The notes under the pieces: generated by a model | What the model was told of the DNA's origin: nothing | The model's database searches: none | The model's input: the letters and a program-made list of their open reading frames with translations, nothing else | Source of the DNA: Lachnospiraceae bacterium | GTDB lineage: Bacteria; Bacillota; Clostridia; Lachnospirales; Lachnospiraceae | Direction of reading: 5' to 3' | Length of the DNA stretch: 52,909 bases | NCBI GenBank assembly: GCA_017442865.1 | Contig: JAFRXK010000052.1 | Span: forward strand, 1-52,909 | In this document: positions 8,223 to 17,300 of the stretch, in pieces | Layout of the letters: every line of letters starts with the position of its first letter | How positions within the stretch are numbered: position 1 is the stretch's first letter | Made by a program: the position numbers and the translations under genes

Positions 8223-9107
8223 ATGAAGATAACCAGAGAACAGGAAAAGATACTTGACAGTTTTGTCTGCGAGAGATTATCCGTAAATTATGCAAATGTT
8301 GCTGCTATGAGCTCGTTTGCAAGCAGGCGTGGAGAATCTCTCGTAAACTATATTATGCACAATGGTCTGAAGGAAGATGTCAGCGGTAAGACCGCTTATT
8401 ATGTGATAAAGAATGAACGTAAGGATATACTTATGTTCTTTTCATTAAAGTGCGGCGCTTTATTTGAGCCTCTGGATGATGAGACAGAGGTAAAACGGGA
8501 TTTGGACAGGCTTATCATACTTCTGCAGGCAATAAAGAATGCAGGCGGCAGTGATGCCGAGGCAGATAAAGAGGCAAATGAGATACTGCAGAAGTACAGC
8601 CTTGGCGACAGGCTTTCAATGAATGATTTTGATGCAATTCTGGACAAGATTAAGAAAAAGGGAAAGTATTTAAAGATGCTTTCCGGGGATAAGGAGATGG
8701 AGGACAATGAAAATATATTCAGGGTTCTCAGTACATATTCGGGCATAGAGCTGGTACATTTTTGTACGAATGATAACCTGAAGGCAAGATGGAAGGAATA
8801 CAATCTTGGGCATACTATGGGTGAGGTGCTTTTCTGGAAGTTCATTGCACCGAAGTTTTTCGAGGCGCAAAAGATTATAGGCTGTGAATATGCATTTTTA
8901 TTTGCAGCGGACTTATCCGAGGATGGCACGCTTGTCAATTACTATGATACGATATTAAAATTCAAAAAGAGCATGGACGTGGGGACAAACAAGCCGTTTT
9001 ATGATTTCTGCTGTGATTTTATGTGCCAGAGCGTCAATGATTTAAGAAAAAACAGGCAGTATTTTTTTGATAACTTTAATCTTGATATGGATGATGAAAT
9101 AATATAA
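8223..9107 (+). CDS. Panacea-partner protein, putative toxin with GNAT-like C-terminal part
   Basis: The 294-residue product has no strong family match that I can name. Its C-terminal half contains CEYAFLFAADLSEDGTLVNYY, which resembles the last strands of GNAT acetyltransferases (a hydrophobic beta strand, then a helix and a LVxYY strand). The middle holds a lysine-rich helical segment (FDAILDKIKKKGKYLKML). No classical Q/RxxGxG acetyl-CoA loop is evident, so catalysis is uncertain. ATG at 8223 lies 7 bases after the Panacea stop, with AGAGG at 8208-8212 upstream; an in-frame TTG at 8202 overlaps the upstream gene and has no good site. Two-gene context suggests it is the toxin of the pair. 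Confidence 0.6.
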   Translation: MKITREQEKILDSFVCERLSVNYANVAAMSSFASRRGESLVNYIMHNGLKEDVSGKTAYYVIKNERKDILMFFSLKCGALFEPLDDETEVKRDLDRLIILLQAIKNAGGSDAEADKEANEILQKYSLGDRLSMNDFDAILDKIKKKGKYLKMLSGDKEMEDNENIFRVLSTYSGIELVHFCTNDNLKARWKEYNLGHTMGEVLFWKFIAPKFFEAQKIIGCEYAFLFAADLSEDGTLVNYYDTILKFKKSMDVGTNKPFYDFCCDFMCQSVNDLRKNRQYFFDNFNLDMDDEII

Positions 9108-9114
9108 AAGATTG

Positions 9115-9143
9115 TTGATATTTCGTGAAAATCATAGTACAAT
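9115..9143 (+). promoter_or_regulatory. sigma-A promoter for the 9209 lipoprotein
   Basis: TTGATA (9115-9120), 17-bp spacer, TACAAT (9138-9143). It lies about 65 bases upstream of the lipoprotein start, just after the stop of the putative toxin. Confidence 0.65.
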
Positions 9144-9208
9144 CATATAAGCGCAAATTGGCGCTGTATGTATTACACGGTTTTTACCGGTGAATGGAGA
9201 TATAAAAC

Positions 9209-9892
9209 ATGAAAAAATATATACACAGAGTGATTTCGGTTATGATGGTATGCATCATGGTACTTGCGCTTGCAGGCTGTGGTGAGGTGAACAAGGAGAT
9301 AGCATTTAATCCGAAAACATCTTCGGTTTATGTGTGTGATGACGGTACTTTCCTTTGCGCAACAGTAGAGGATTTCAGTGAATCATATTATAATGTGAAG
9401 GAGCTTAAAAACTTTGTAGAGGAAAAGGTCATAGATTACAATGAAGTCAAGGCAGGCGTTCCTTCAGCATATAATGTTGAAGAGAGTGAAGCCTCTACAG
9501 AAGCTGAAAAGCTCCCGATTGCGATTAAGGATTGCTATGTGTCAGATAAGGATGTAGTGCTTATATTAGCATGCCAGGATTATTCGGATTTTTATAAGAT
9601 AAACAGTCTGGATGAGTATAAGGATGTTATCACTTCATTGAAGAAGACTACAATTGCCGAGATGAAGCAGAACGGGCAGACATTTTTAAAGGATTTGATG
9701 GGCAGGAACGGTTCGTCAGTGTCTGTTAGCAAGATTATGAAAAAGAAAAAGTATCACGTTGTTACGGGCTCCGGCTCAGGAACTATTTATGTGCAGGGTA
9801 TTATACAGTATGCTTCGTCAGGAATCATCGTTAATGATGAAGGCACTGCCGCAACAGTAACGGGCGAGGATTTTGTTATTGTATATAAGTAA
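9209..9892 (+). CDS. hypothetical lipoprotein
   Basis: The 227-residue product has a lipoprotein signal: MKKYIHR, a hydrophobic stretch (VISVMMVCIMVLALAG) and a lipobox LAGC with Cys at about residue 24, so signal peptidase II cleavage and lipid anchoring to the outer face of the membrane are expected. The mature part (about 200 residues) is a mix of short strands and helices with a Ser/Thr/Glu-rich linker (EESEASTEAEKLP) around residues 91-103. No enzymatic motif is seen and I do not recognise the family. It is preceded by its own promoter and appears monocistronic. Confidence 0.8.
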   Translation: MKKYIHRVISVMMVCIMVLALAGCGEVNKEIAFNPKTSSVYVCDDGTFLCATVEDFSESYYNVKELKNFVEEKVIDYNEVKAGVPSAYNVEESEASTEAEKLPIAIKDCYVSDKDVVLILACQDYSDFYKINSLDEYKDVITSLKKTTIAEMKQNGQTFLKDLMGRNGSSVSVSKIMKKKKYHVVTGSGSGTIYVQGIIQYASSGIIVNDEGTAATVTGEDFVIVYK

Positions 9893-10051
9893 TGCCGCAG
9901 TTATAAAGCGAAGATAGTCAGTAGATTTTAATAAGTCTATTTAAGCTTTATTGTATGCGTGGAGGGTATACAGCGGTTTGCAGATTAATAAGTCATATTA
10001 TTTTGACTTTAGCATCATATAAATTAAATTTGAAAGAGAGGTTTTTTCATT

Positions 10052-11449
10052 ATGGAAAAGACGATGGAAAAGATTGTTGCATTAGCTAAGTCAAGAGGCT
10101 TTGTATATCCGGGTTCAGAGATATATGGCGGCCTTGCAAATACATGGGATTATGGTAATCTTGGTGTTGAGCTTAAGAACAATGTTAAGAAGGCATGGTG
10201 GCAGAAGTTTGTACAGGAGAACAAGTACAATGTCGGCGTTGACTGTGCGATTCTTATGAATTCACAGACATGGGTGGCATCGGGACATCTCGGCGGCTTC
10301 AGCGACCCGCTTATGGACTGTAAGGCCTGCAAGGAGCGTTTCCGTGCAGATAAATTAATTGAGGATTATCTCGCTGACAATGATATTCAGATAGAGGGTT
10401 CTGTTGACGGCTGGTCACAGGAGGAGATGAAGAAGTATATCGACGAGCATGATATTGTATGTCCGTCATGCGGTAAGAAGGATTTTACTGACATCAGACA
10501 GTTCAACCTTATGTTCAAGACCTTCCAGGGCGTAACTGAGGATGCTAAGAATACCGTATATTTAAGACCTGAGACAGCACAGGGTATCTTCGTAAACTTC
10601 AAGAACGTTCAGAGAACCTCAAGAAAGAAGATTCCTTTCGGTATCGGACAGATTGGCAAGTCCTTTAGAAATGAAATCACACCGGGTAACTTCACATTCA
10701 GAACAAGAGAGTTTGAGCAGATGGAGCTGGAATTCTTCTGCGAGCCGGGTACAGACCTTGACTGGTTTGCTTACTGGAGAGCCTTCTGTATTAACTGGCT
10801 TAAGTCACTCGGCATGAAGGATGACGAGATGAGGGCAAGAGACCATTCACCTGAGGAGCTTTGCTTCTACTCAAAGGGTACTACTGATATAGAGTTCCTC
10901 TTCCCATTCGGATGGGGCGAGCTGTGGGGTATTGCAGACAGAACAGATTATGACCTTACACAGCACCAGAACACATCAGGCGAGGATATGTCATATTTTG
11001 ATGATGAGAAGAAGGAAAGATACATTCCTTACGTTATCGAGCCGTCACTCGGCGCAGACAGAGTAACACTTGCCTTCCTTTGCAGTGCTTATGACGAGGA
11101 GAATATCGGTACAGAGGATAAGCCGGACATTCGTACAGTGCTTCATTTCCATCCGGCGCTTGCACCTGTTAAGATTGGTATCCTTCCGCTTTCAAAGAAG
11201 CTCGCCGAGGGTGCTGAGAAGATTTATGACGAGCTTTCAAAGTATTACAACTGCGAGTTTGATGACAGAGGCAATATCGGTAAGAGATACAGAAGACAGG
11301 ACGAGATTGGTACACCATTCTGCATTACCTATGACTTTGAGTCAGAGACAGACGGCGCTGTAACAGTACGTGACCGTGACACAATGGAGCAGGTACGTAT
11401 TCCGATTGCGGAGCTTAAGAATTATTTCGCAGATAAGTTTACGTTTTAA
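10052..11449 (+). CDS. glyQS: glycyl-tRNA synthetase, single-chain alpha2 type
   Basis: This class II aminoacyl-tRNA synthetase attaches glycine to tRNA-Gly. The 465-residue product is of the eukaryote/archaeal-like alpha2 type rather than the GlyQ/GlyS tetramer. Visible features are the N-terminal [20 protein letters not shown], the motif 2 region [20 protein letters not shown], the motif 3 region [13 protein letters not shown], and a C-terminal anticodon-binding domain starting around residue 370 ([16 protein letters not shown]). A zinc-binding CPSCGKKD insertion is present near residue 140. The ATG at 10052 follows GAGAGG. The 160-base upstream leader lacks the T-box AGGGTGG-ACCGCG core, so tRNA-sensing control is not supported. 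Confidence 0.97.
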   Translation: MEKTMEKIVALAKSRGFVYPGSEIYGGLANTWDYGNLGVELKNNVKKAWWQKFVQENKYNVGVDCAILMNSQTWVASGHLGGFSDPLMDCKACKERFRADKLIEDYLADNDIQIEGSVDGWSQEEMKKYIDEHDIVCPSCGKKDFTDIRQFNLMFKTFQGVTEDAKNTVYLRPETAQGIFVNFKNVQRTSRKKIPFGIGQIGKSFRNEITPGNFTFRTREFEQMELEFFCEPGTDLDWFAYWRAFCINWLKSLGMKDDEMRARDHSPEELCFYSKGTTDIEFLFPFGWGELWGIADRTDYDLTQHQNTSGEDMSYFDDEKKERYIPYVIEPSLGADRVTLAFLCSAYDEENIGTEDKPDIRTVLHFHPALAPVKIGILPLSKKLAEGAEKIYDELSKYYNCEFDDRGNIGKRYRRQDEIGTPFCITYDFESETDGAVTVRDRDTMEQVRIPIAELKNYFADKFTF

Positions 11450-11461
11450 ATGAGTATATAA

Positions 11462-11490
11462 AAATCCCTCACTTGAAAAGTGGGGGATTT
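11462..11490 (+). terminator. hairpin after glyQS
   Basis: AAATCCCTCACTT (11462-11474) pairs with AAGTGGGGGATTT (11478-11490), one G-U pair, with a 3-nt loop. The following T-run is poor (TTTCTTAA), so termination efficiency is uncertain. Confidence 0.6.
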
Positions 11491-11564
11491 CTTAACGCCA
11501 AGCCGCTTTGAATCGCTTAATAAGCGGCAGCTTGCGTAGAATAATATATTTGGTGAGGGGAATT

Positions 11565-12008
11565 ATGATCAGGAAAATTAACAGTAATGACAGGGAAGAA
11601 TACATTACGCTTGCTAAGGAATTTTACAGGGCAGGAGTAACGCTTGAGGTTATTGATACGAAAAATATTGAGCTGACATTTGATGAAATGATGAGGTCTG
11701 ATGAATATGCAGAGTGTTATTTTATAGAGGATAAGGGCAATACCGTAGGCTTTGCGCTGCTTGCAAAGACATTTTCACAGGAGGCGGGCGGTATGGTCAT
11801 CTGGCTTGAGGAGCTGTACATAAGGCCGCAATACCGCTCAATGGGGTACGGCACGGAGTTCTTTGAGTATCTGGAGGCAAATATGGACAGCAGGGTGAAG
11901 AGAGTTCGCCTTGAGGTAGAGGAGGAGAATACAAGGGTTGTAGACCTTTATAAGCGCATGGGCTTTAAGATGTTTGCTTACGACCAGATGGTGAAGGAGT
12001 ACAGGTGA
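11565..12008 (+). CDS. GNAT-family N-acetyltransferase
   Basis: The 147-residue product has a complete GNAT fold outline: strand pair with GFALLAKTFS, the WLEELYIRPQYRSMGYG region that holds the acetyl-CoA-binding R-x-x-G-x-G loop (RSMGYG, about residues 91-96), and the C-terminal VVDLYKRMGFKMF. Such proteins transfer an acetyl group to a small molecule or protein amine; the substrate cannot be told. The ATG at 11565 follows GTGAGGGG at 11553-11560; the longer upstream frame from 11508 lacks a site and runs into the glyQS terminator. It is flanked by hairpins on both sides and is probably monocistronic. Confidence 0.85.
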   Translation: MIRKINSNDREEYITLAKEFYRAGVTLEVIDTKNIELTFDEMMRSDEYAECYFIEDKGNTVGFALLAKTFSQEAGGMVIWLEELYIRPQYRSMGYGTEFFEYLEANMDSRVKRVRLEVEEENTRVVDLYKRMGFKMFAYDQMVKEYR

Positions 12009-12096
12009 CATTAGCATTGACTTTCGTTGAATGGAATAATGCCGCTAAACAGAACTGCTAAGAGTGGAGCATATATGACAGTATTTATTTAAAAGT

Positions 12097-12128
12097 GGAG
12101 ACCGGTATTTTATCGGTCTCCTTTGTTA
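12097..12128 (+). terminator. intrinsic terminator after the GNAT gene
   Basis: GGAGACCG (12097-12104) pairs with CGGTCTCC (12114-12121) around a 9-nt loop, followed by a T-rich tract. It separates the GNAT gene from the convergent metal ATPase gene. Confidence 0.7.
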
Positions 12129-12204
12129 CTTTAAACTTGTTTAATTAATGTCTTATATAATGACCTGGTTACTAAGCTGATTTAGAATCAAAAGTCATTG
12201 ATTA

Positions 12205-14721
12205 TTAATATCTTTTATACAACGCTCTTATAGAATTCAGTATACACAACACAGCGACGCCCGTATCTGCGAATACCGCCATCCACATTGAGGCGAAGCC
12301 GAGAAGACCGAGAATCATAAATGCAGCCTTGATTGCAAGTGCAAAGATGACATTCTGTCTGCTTATTGCAGCAGAAGATTTTGCAATCTTTATGGAGGTC
12401 GGTATCGCGGTCATGTCGGATTTCATGATAACGACATCGGCAGCCTCTATCGCCGCGTCGGCACCGCTTCCCATTGCCGCGCCTACATCTGCGCCTGCAA
12501 GTACAGGGGCATCGTTTATTCCGTCGCCGACAAACATGACTGAGCCGGATTTTTCACGTATTTCAGACAATCTGCTCACCTTGTCCTCAGGAAGAAGCTT
12601 TGCATAATATTCATCAATGCCGGTGAGCTTTGCGATATTTGCGGCGCTTTCATTGCTGTCGCCTGTAAGCATTGCAGTAGTGATTCCCTGCTTTTTGATA
12701 TTGTTGATAGCGTAAACTGCTTCCTGCTTAATTGTATCTGAAATAACTATGTAGCCTGCGTACTTTCCGTCAATTGCGGTTATGACCTCAGAGCCATAAT
12801 TGTTATTTTTATAATTGTCATAGGAGACATTGAACATATCTAGGAGCTTTTTATTGCCGCAAAGCACTGTGTGACCGTTTACCATTGCCTTGATTCCATG
12901 ACCGGAAATCTCCTCAATAGAATCTGCCTTAGGAACCGTAAGCTCACGCTTTTTTGCTGCCTCAACTATACTGCAGGCAATCGGATGTGTAGAATTTGAT
13001 TCACATGCGGCGGTAATAGCAAGCAATTCATCAGGAGTGTATTCAAGCGCAGATACAATGCTCTGTACCGAAAAATCGCCCTTTGTGATGGTGCCTGTTT
13101 TGTCCATAACAACTGACTTTACGTTTGCAAGGGCTTCAAGTGAGAGCCCGCTCTTGAATAAAATGCCTCTCTTTGAACCGGCACCGATGCCTGAGAAAAA
13201 TGCGAGCGGAACGCTTAATACAAGGGCGCACGGGCAGCTTATTACAAGGAATGATAAGGCTGTATAAATCCATTTATGCCAGTCGCCTGTTATAATTGAA
13301 GGAATGATTGCGGTAAGTATTGCAATCGCAACAACAACAGGCGTGTATATGCGCGCAAACTTAGTGATAAATCTGTCGATTTTAGGCTTTCCTGCAGCAG
13401 CATTCTCTACTGAATTCAGAATCTTTGTAACCATTGATTCTTCAAGCACATGCACAACCTTAATCTTGATAACGCCGGAATTGTTGATGCAGCCGGAGGT
13501 TACATAATCACCCTTGACAGCCTTTACCGGTACAGGCTCGCCCGTAACAGGAGATGTGTCTATACGTGTCTCGCCTTCTGTTATAATGCCGTCGAGAGGG
13601 ATTCTGTCGCCCGGGCGCACCAGCAGTATGTCGCCTTCAAGGGCATCCTCAGCAGGTATTGTTTTCACTTCATCTGAATCATACGAAACAAGGCTGACTG
13701 TTTCGGGACGCATGTCAATTGCGTCAATTATCTGCGAGCGGCTTCTGTTTACTGCAATATCTTCAAACAGAGCACCGATGCGGTAGAAGAGCATGACACC
13801 TACGCCCTCTGCAAAATTCTTAATCGCAAATGCGCCGAGCGTCGCAATGCTCATCAGGAAGTTCTCATCAAAAACATGACCGTTTCGAATGTTTTTTGCT
13901 GCTTTTATAAGAACCTTGTAGCCGAGCACAATATATGATAATGCAAATAATATGATTGAAGGAATATAAAGTTTATTTTTTAGTATAAGGGCAATAATAA
14001 ATAATACAACGCCTGCGGCAATTTCAATAAAATCTCTCTTTATGTCGCCATCATGCTCATGTGAGTGTTCATGAACATGTGAACTGTCTTCGTGTTCATG
14101 TGCCTCGCTTTTTACTGAGCTGTGCTCATGTGTCTCGTGTCTTTCATGGCGATGATCATGTGCTTCATTCTTGTCATGTTCATGTCCGCAGCCACAATCG
14201 TCATGGTGGTGATGAGAGTGTGCACTGTGTTTATGCTCATCATGTTCACCGCAGCAGCAGTCATCATCATGGTGATGGGAGTGTGCGCTGTGTTTATGCT
14301 CGTCGTGTTCATCATGTTCACCGCAGCAGCAGTCACCGTCATGGTGATGATGGGTGTGCCCGCTGTGTTCATGCGTATGTTCGCCATGCTCGTCGTGTTC
14401 ACCGCAGCAGCATTCATCGTCATGGTGATGATGGGTGTGCCCATTTTGTTCATGTTCATCAGGCTCATTATGCGAAGCCGAAGAAGATTTACGTGATGCA
14501 CGCTTATAAGGCAGAAAATTAATATCAGGTTCTACAGATTTTGCGAGCTCTGAAACTGCCGGAAGCAATGAATCCGGATCTTCAGCCGTAATTCTAAGCT
14601 GCATGGTTGAGAAGGTAACTGAAAGGTCGATAACTCCTTCAACCGATAATGCTTTTCGCTCGATTTTTGCTGCACAGTTGGCACAATCGAGATTTTCTAT
14701 CGTGTAAATTTTCGTAATCAT
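12205..14721 (-). CDS. zntA: P1B-type Zn/Cd/Pb/Co-exporting ATPase with histidine-rich linker
   Basis: The 838-residue pump begins with a heavy-metal-associated domain (NLDCANCAAKI, Cys13 and Cys16). Residues about 88-225 are an extraordinary His/Asp/Glu/Cys linker made of four repeats of an HxHHHHDxxCCCGEHDEH type unit. The P-type core follows: eight-helix membrane domain with SCPCALVLSVP (the CPC metal site, typical of Zn/Cd-type pumps), TGE actuator loop, DKTGT phosphorylation site near residue 540, and GDGINDAP hinge. It uses ATP to export divalent soft metals from the cytoplasm. A SmtB/ArsR-like operator lies about 110 bases upstream, so induction by metal is likely. Antisense frames over the repeat are artefacts of its composition. 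Confidence 0.93.
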   Translation of the reverse strand: MITKIYTIENLDCANCAAKIERKALSVEGVIDLSVTFSTMQLRITAEDPDSLLPAVSELAKSVEPDINFLPYKRASRKSSSASHNEPDEHEQNGHTHHHHDDECCCGEHDEHGEHTHEHSGHTHHHHDGDCCCGEHDEHDEHKHSAHSHHHDDDCCCGEHDEHKHSAHSHHHHDDCGCGHEHDKNEAHDHRHERHETHEHSSVKSEAHEHEDSSHVHEHSHEHDGDIKRDFIEIAAGVVLFIIALILKNKLYIPSIILFALSYIVLGYKVLIKAAKNIRNGHVFDENFLMSIATLGAFAIKNFAEGVGVMLFYRIGALFEDIAVNRSRSQIIDAIDMRPETVSLVSYDSDEVKTIPAEDALEGDILLVRPGDRIPLDGIITEGETRIDTSPVTGEPVPVKAVKGDYVTSGCINNSGVIKIKVVHVLEESMVTKILNSVENAAAGKPKIDRFITKFARIYTPVVVAIAILTAIIPSIITGDWHKWIYTALSFLVISCPCALVLSVPLAFFSGIGAGSKRGILFKSGLSLEALANVKSVVMDKTGTITKGDFSVQSIVSALEYTPDELLAITAACESNSTHPIACSIVEAAKKRELTVPKADSIEEISGHGIKAMVNGHTVLCGNKKLLDMFNVSYDNYKNNNYGSEVITAIDGKYAGYIVISDTIKQEAVYAINNIKKQGITTAMLTGDSNESAANIAKLTGIDEYYAKLLPEDKVSRLSEIREKSGSVMFVGDGINDAPVLAGADVGAAMGSGADAAIEAADVVIMKSDMTAIPTSIKIAKSSAAISRQNVIFALAIKAAFMILGLLGFASMWMAVFADTGVAVLCILNSIRALYKRY

Positions 14722-14827
14722 AATAACACCTCATAAATTAATGTCCGCAGAATAGCCGCGGCATGTATAATGTGAACATATGCTGAAGTTTAGTTATGGT
14801 TTATTTAAAAAGCGACATATTAAAAAC

Positions 14828-14853
14828 AACATATGAATAATTGTTCATATGTT
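14828..14853 (-). promoter_or_regulatory. ArsR/SmtB-type operator upstream of the metal ATPase
   Basis: A perfect inverted repeat with 10-nt arms, AACATATGAA and TTCATATGTT, is separated by TAATTG. Read on the minus strand it contains ATGAACAATTATTCAT, the form of CadC/CzrA/SmtB binding sites. A partial half-site (TGAACATATGCTGAA) lies nearer the gene at about 14772-14786. No ArsR-family gene is in the window, so the regulator must be elsewhere. Confidence 0.7.
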
Positions 14854-14899
14854 ATTTTAAAACCTGAGCGTAAAATTGTCAACAGGATAATAAAAAAAG

Positions 14900-14928
14900 T
14901 TGAAAGATAATATCTGTTATGTTATTCT
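14900..14928 (+). promoter_or_regulatory. probable sigma-A promoter for the AI-2E family gene
   Basis: TTGAAA (14900-14905), 17-bp spacer, TATTCT (14923-14928), 50 bases upstream of the start at 14979. Confidence 0.5.
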
Positions 14929-14978
14929 TAAAAATAGGAGAGAGAATATACCATTTATGGTAGAGGAGTGAAGAAAGC

Positions 14979-16253
14979 ATGTTTAAAGAAAGTCTGAAAA
15001 AATATGCCGGCATTATGATTGCCGTTAGCTTTTCATTTATAATTGTAATAGGCGTGTTTTTTGTAATATATAAATTTGACAGAGTGTTGGGGCTTATTAA
15101 TGATTTCATAAGAATAGTCAGACCGTTTCTTTATGGACTTATAATTGCTTATATATTGAGACCGGTAAGCAACAGGATAGAGAATCTGTTAAAAAGAATA
15201 TTAGCCGGCAGGACAAAGCTTAAATCTGATTCGGCTAAAAAAATATCAAAATGGTCTGGCATTATTTTAAGTATTTTATCTGCGGTATTGTTAATATATA
15301 TTCTTATTGTAATGATTGTGCCTCAGATTATAGAGACGACATATCAGCTGATAGAGATACTTCCGGATTATTTTAACAAGTCGGTGGAATACCTCAGAGA
15401 GACACTTTCAAAATATGTTCACGATTCGGACACGATTCAAAGATGGTACGAGAGAATATATGAAGCCGCATTTAAGTGGGTAAATGAAGACCTCCTTCCG
15501 AATGTGCAGGATGCCGTAGCAGGCTTTTCAAGCGGAGTTGTCAATGTTGTAAGCTTTATTATAAATATAGGTATCGGTGTTATAGTTGCAATTTATCTTT
15601 TGGCAAACAAGAAGAAATTCCTTGCACAGGCTAAGATGGTTATTTACAGTATCTTTTCAAAGACAAATGCGGAAAAGATTTTTTCGGAGGCAAGGTATAC
15701 CGATAAGGTTTTCAGCGGCTTTATAAGCGGCAAGATAGTTGATTCAATTATCATTGGAGTATTATGTTATATAATACTGCTTATATTTAAAATTCCATAT
15801 CCGCTGCTTATTTCTGTTATTATCGGTATAACTAATATCATACCTTTTTTCGGACCGATAATAGGAGCGGTGCCTTCGGTTATGATTATATTTATTATTG
15901 ACCCGGTAAAGGCATTTACATTTATATTGATAGTAATTATACTGCAATTCTTTGATGGAAATATTCTCGGACCGAAGATACTCGGTGATGCAACAGGGCT
16001 TGAAGGATTCTGGGTGCTGTTTGCGGTAACGGTATTCGGCGGGCTGTTTGGCTTGTTCGGAATGATTATAGGCGTGCCTGTATTTGCGGTGCTGTATGAT
16101 ATATTCAGACGACTTATTACCGATGCATTAAGAAAGAAAAACCAGAATGAACTGCTGGAGGATTATTCAGAGAAATTTACATCTAAGGACACTCTTAAAA
16201 AAGAGAGAAAACCTCTGGTTCAGAGAATTGTCGAAAAAACAAAAAAGAAGTAA
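14979..16253 (+). CDS. AI-2E family (YtvI/PerM-type) membrane transporter
   Basis: The 424-residue integral membrane protein has the layout of the AI-2E exporter family: two N-terminal helices (about 10-32 and 45-62), a helix near 88-110, a long cytosolic or peripheral amphipathic segment (about 115-190), and a C-terminal five-helix bundle. Family signatures include GVIVAIYLLANKKKF, PLLISVIIGITNIIPFFGPI and FFDGNILGPKILG. Members have been linked to autoinducer-2 export in some bacteria and to Na+/H+ exchange in others, so the substrate cannot be assigned. The luxS gene in this window is 28 kb away and gives no direct link. ATG at 14979 follows GAGGAG at 14963-14968. Confidence 0.88.
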   Translation: MFKESLKKYAGIMIAVSFSFIIVIGVFFVIYKFDRVLGLINDFIRIVRPFLYGLIIAYILRPVSNRIENLLKRILAGRTKLKSDSAKKISKWSGIILSILSAVLLIYILIVMIVPQIIETTYQLIEILPDYFNKSVEYLRETLSKYVHDSDTIQRWYERIYEAAFKWVNEDLLPNVQDAVAGFSSGVVNVVSFIINIGIGVIVAIYLLANKKKFLAQAKMVIYSIFSKTNAEKIFSEARYTDKVFSGFISGKIVDSIIIGVLCYIILLIFKIPYPLLISVIIGITNIIPFFGPIIGAVPSVMIIFIIDPVKAFTFILIVIILQFFDGNILGPKILGDATGLEGFWVLFAVTVFGGLFGLFGMIIGVPVFAVLYDIFRRLITDALRKKNQNELLEDYSEKFTSKDTLKKERKPLVQRIVEKTKKK

Positions 16254-16312
16254 AAATTTCAGGTTATAAAGTATGCCGCCAATGAAGATAATAAATAAAA
16301 AAGAGGTGCGGC

Positions 16313-16753
16313 ATGAAAAATCTCAGCAAATATTCGGTGTTGTTTGCAACAGGCGGCGGAGGGTATTATCTGATAGAGCATTTATACAGGGGATATTCAC
16401 ACTGGAGCATGTTTGTGCTAGGCGGAATATGCGTTATTTTGTGCGGCCTTATAAATGAAGGAAGCAGAAGATATCTGCCTTTGTGGATTCAGATGATTAT
16501 ATGCATGGTCATAATTACGGCGCTTGAGATGGATGCAGGGCTTGTGTTCAATATCTGGCTTGGCATGGAGGTTTGGGATTACAGCCATCAGCCGCTTAAT
16601 TTTATGGGGCAGATTTGTCCGCTTTATTCAATATATTGGTTTTTATTGAGTGTGGCAGCTATTTTTGCTGATGATTATTTAAGGTACTGGCTTTACGGTG
16701 AAGAAAAGCCTCTGTATATTTTAAGAATTTATCAGATGAAATTATATAAATAA
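16313..16753 (+). CDS. CmpB-family putative ABC-transporter membrane protein
   Basis: The 146-residue product has about four membrane helices and the signature WDYSHQPLNFMGQICPLYS of the PF06541 (ABC_trans_CmpB) family, annotated as a putative ABC permease of unknown role and common in Clostridia. The ATG at 16313 follows AAAGAGGTG. It lies 59 bases after the AI-2E gene and may share its transcript. No ATP-binding subunit is adjacent, so the transport annotation should be treated as a family name only. Confidence 0.75.
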   Translation: MKNLSKYSVLFATGGGGYYLIEHLYRGYSHWSMFVLGGICVILCGLINEGSRRYLPLWIQMIICMVIITALEMDAGLVFNIWLGMEVWDYSHQPLNFMGQICPLYSIYWFLLSVAAIFADDYLRYWLYGEEKPLYILRIYQMKLYK

Positions 16754-16790
16754 TAAATAAATATTATTAATAAATTATGTTCTAAATATA

Positions 16791-16819
16791 TTTACAGATT
16801 ATTTATAGTAGTGTATAAT
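16791..16819 (+). promoter_or_regulatory. sigma-A promoter for the DUF4870-like gene
   Basis: TTTACA (16791-16796), 17-bp spacer, TATAAT (16814-16819), 37 bases upstream of the start. Confidence 0.7.
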
Positions 16820-16856
16820 TATTGTAGTTAAAAAAATAACAGAGGAGGATTATGAT

Positions 16857-17222
16857 ATGAGCAATTTATTTACTGATATCACAAATGAGTTTGATGGACA
16901 GGATATTGACAACAATAAGGTGCTTTCTTTATTTGCCTATCTTGGACCACTTGTTTTAGTTCCGATTTTAGCAGCAAAGGATTCAAGATTTGCAAGGTTC
17001 CATGCAAATCAGGGACTGGTTATGTTACTGGTTAGTATTGCAATTGCTATAATTGAGGGAATCTTAGTGAGAATACCTGTATTGGGATGGATTATTTATA
17101 TTGCCTATATTTTGGCTTCGATTTGTATATTTGCACTTTCGATATATGGTATCGTAAATGCAGTAACAGGCAAAGCGATTAAGTTCCCATTCATCGACAA
17201 GATTAATCTTATTAAGTATTAA
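16857..17222 (+). CDS. DUF4870-like small membrane protein
   Basis: The 121-residue protein has three hydrophobic segments (about 23-40, 53-72, 75-105) and the motif RFARFHANQGLVML, the hallmark of the DUF4870/Tic20-like group of small bacterial membrane proteins. Their biochemical role is not established. The ATG at 16857 is used because the ATG at 16852 reads only one further codon before TGA; AGAGGAGGA at 16841-16849 is the binding site. It has its own promoter and is followed by a strong hairpin. Confidence 0.82.
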   Translation: MSNLFTDITNEFDGQDIDNNKVLSLFAYLGPLVLVPILAAKDSRFARFHANQGLVMLLVSIAIAIIEGILVRIPVLGWIIYIAYILASICIFALSIYGIVNAVTGKAIKFPFIDKINLIKY

Positions 17223-17260
17223 TTAGAACGGAAATATTAAAAACTTAAGACGATTAAGCA

Positions 17261-17289
17261 AAAGAGCCGGACATTTAAGCCGGCTCTTT
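17261..17289. terminator. bidirectional terminator between the DUF4870-like gene and dapL
   Basis: AAAGAGCCGG (17261-17270) and CCGGCTCTTT (17280-17289) are perfect reverse complements around a 9-nt loop, with A-rich and T-rich flanks that serve both converging genes. Confidence 0.8.
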
Positions 17290-17300
17290 AAAATCGCTGT

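Noticed and set aside
8399..8938. 179-codon minus-strand frame over the Panacea partner gene
   Set aside because: Shadow frame with Ser-rich composition and no start signal.
9893..10051. Possible T-box before glyQS
   Set aside because: The conserved T-box core and a terminator/antiterminator pair are not present; the leader is too short.
14061..14522. Long open frames on the plus strand opposite the metal ATPase linker
   Set aside because: They arise from the low-complexity His/Asp/Glu repeat of the real gene; no ribosome-binding site and biased composition.
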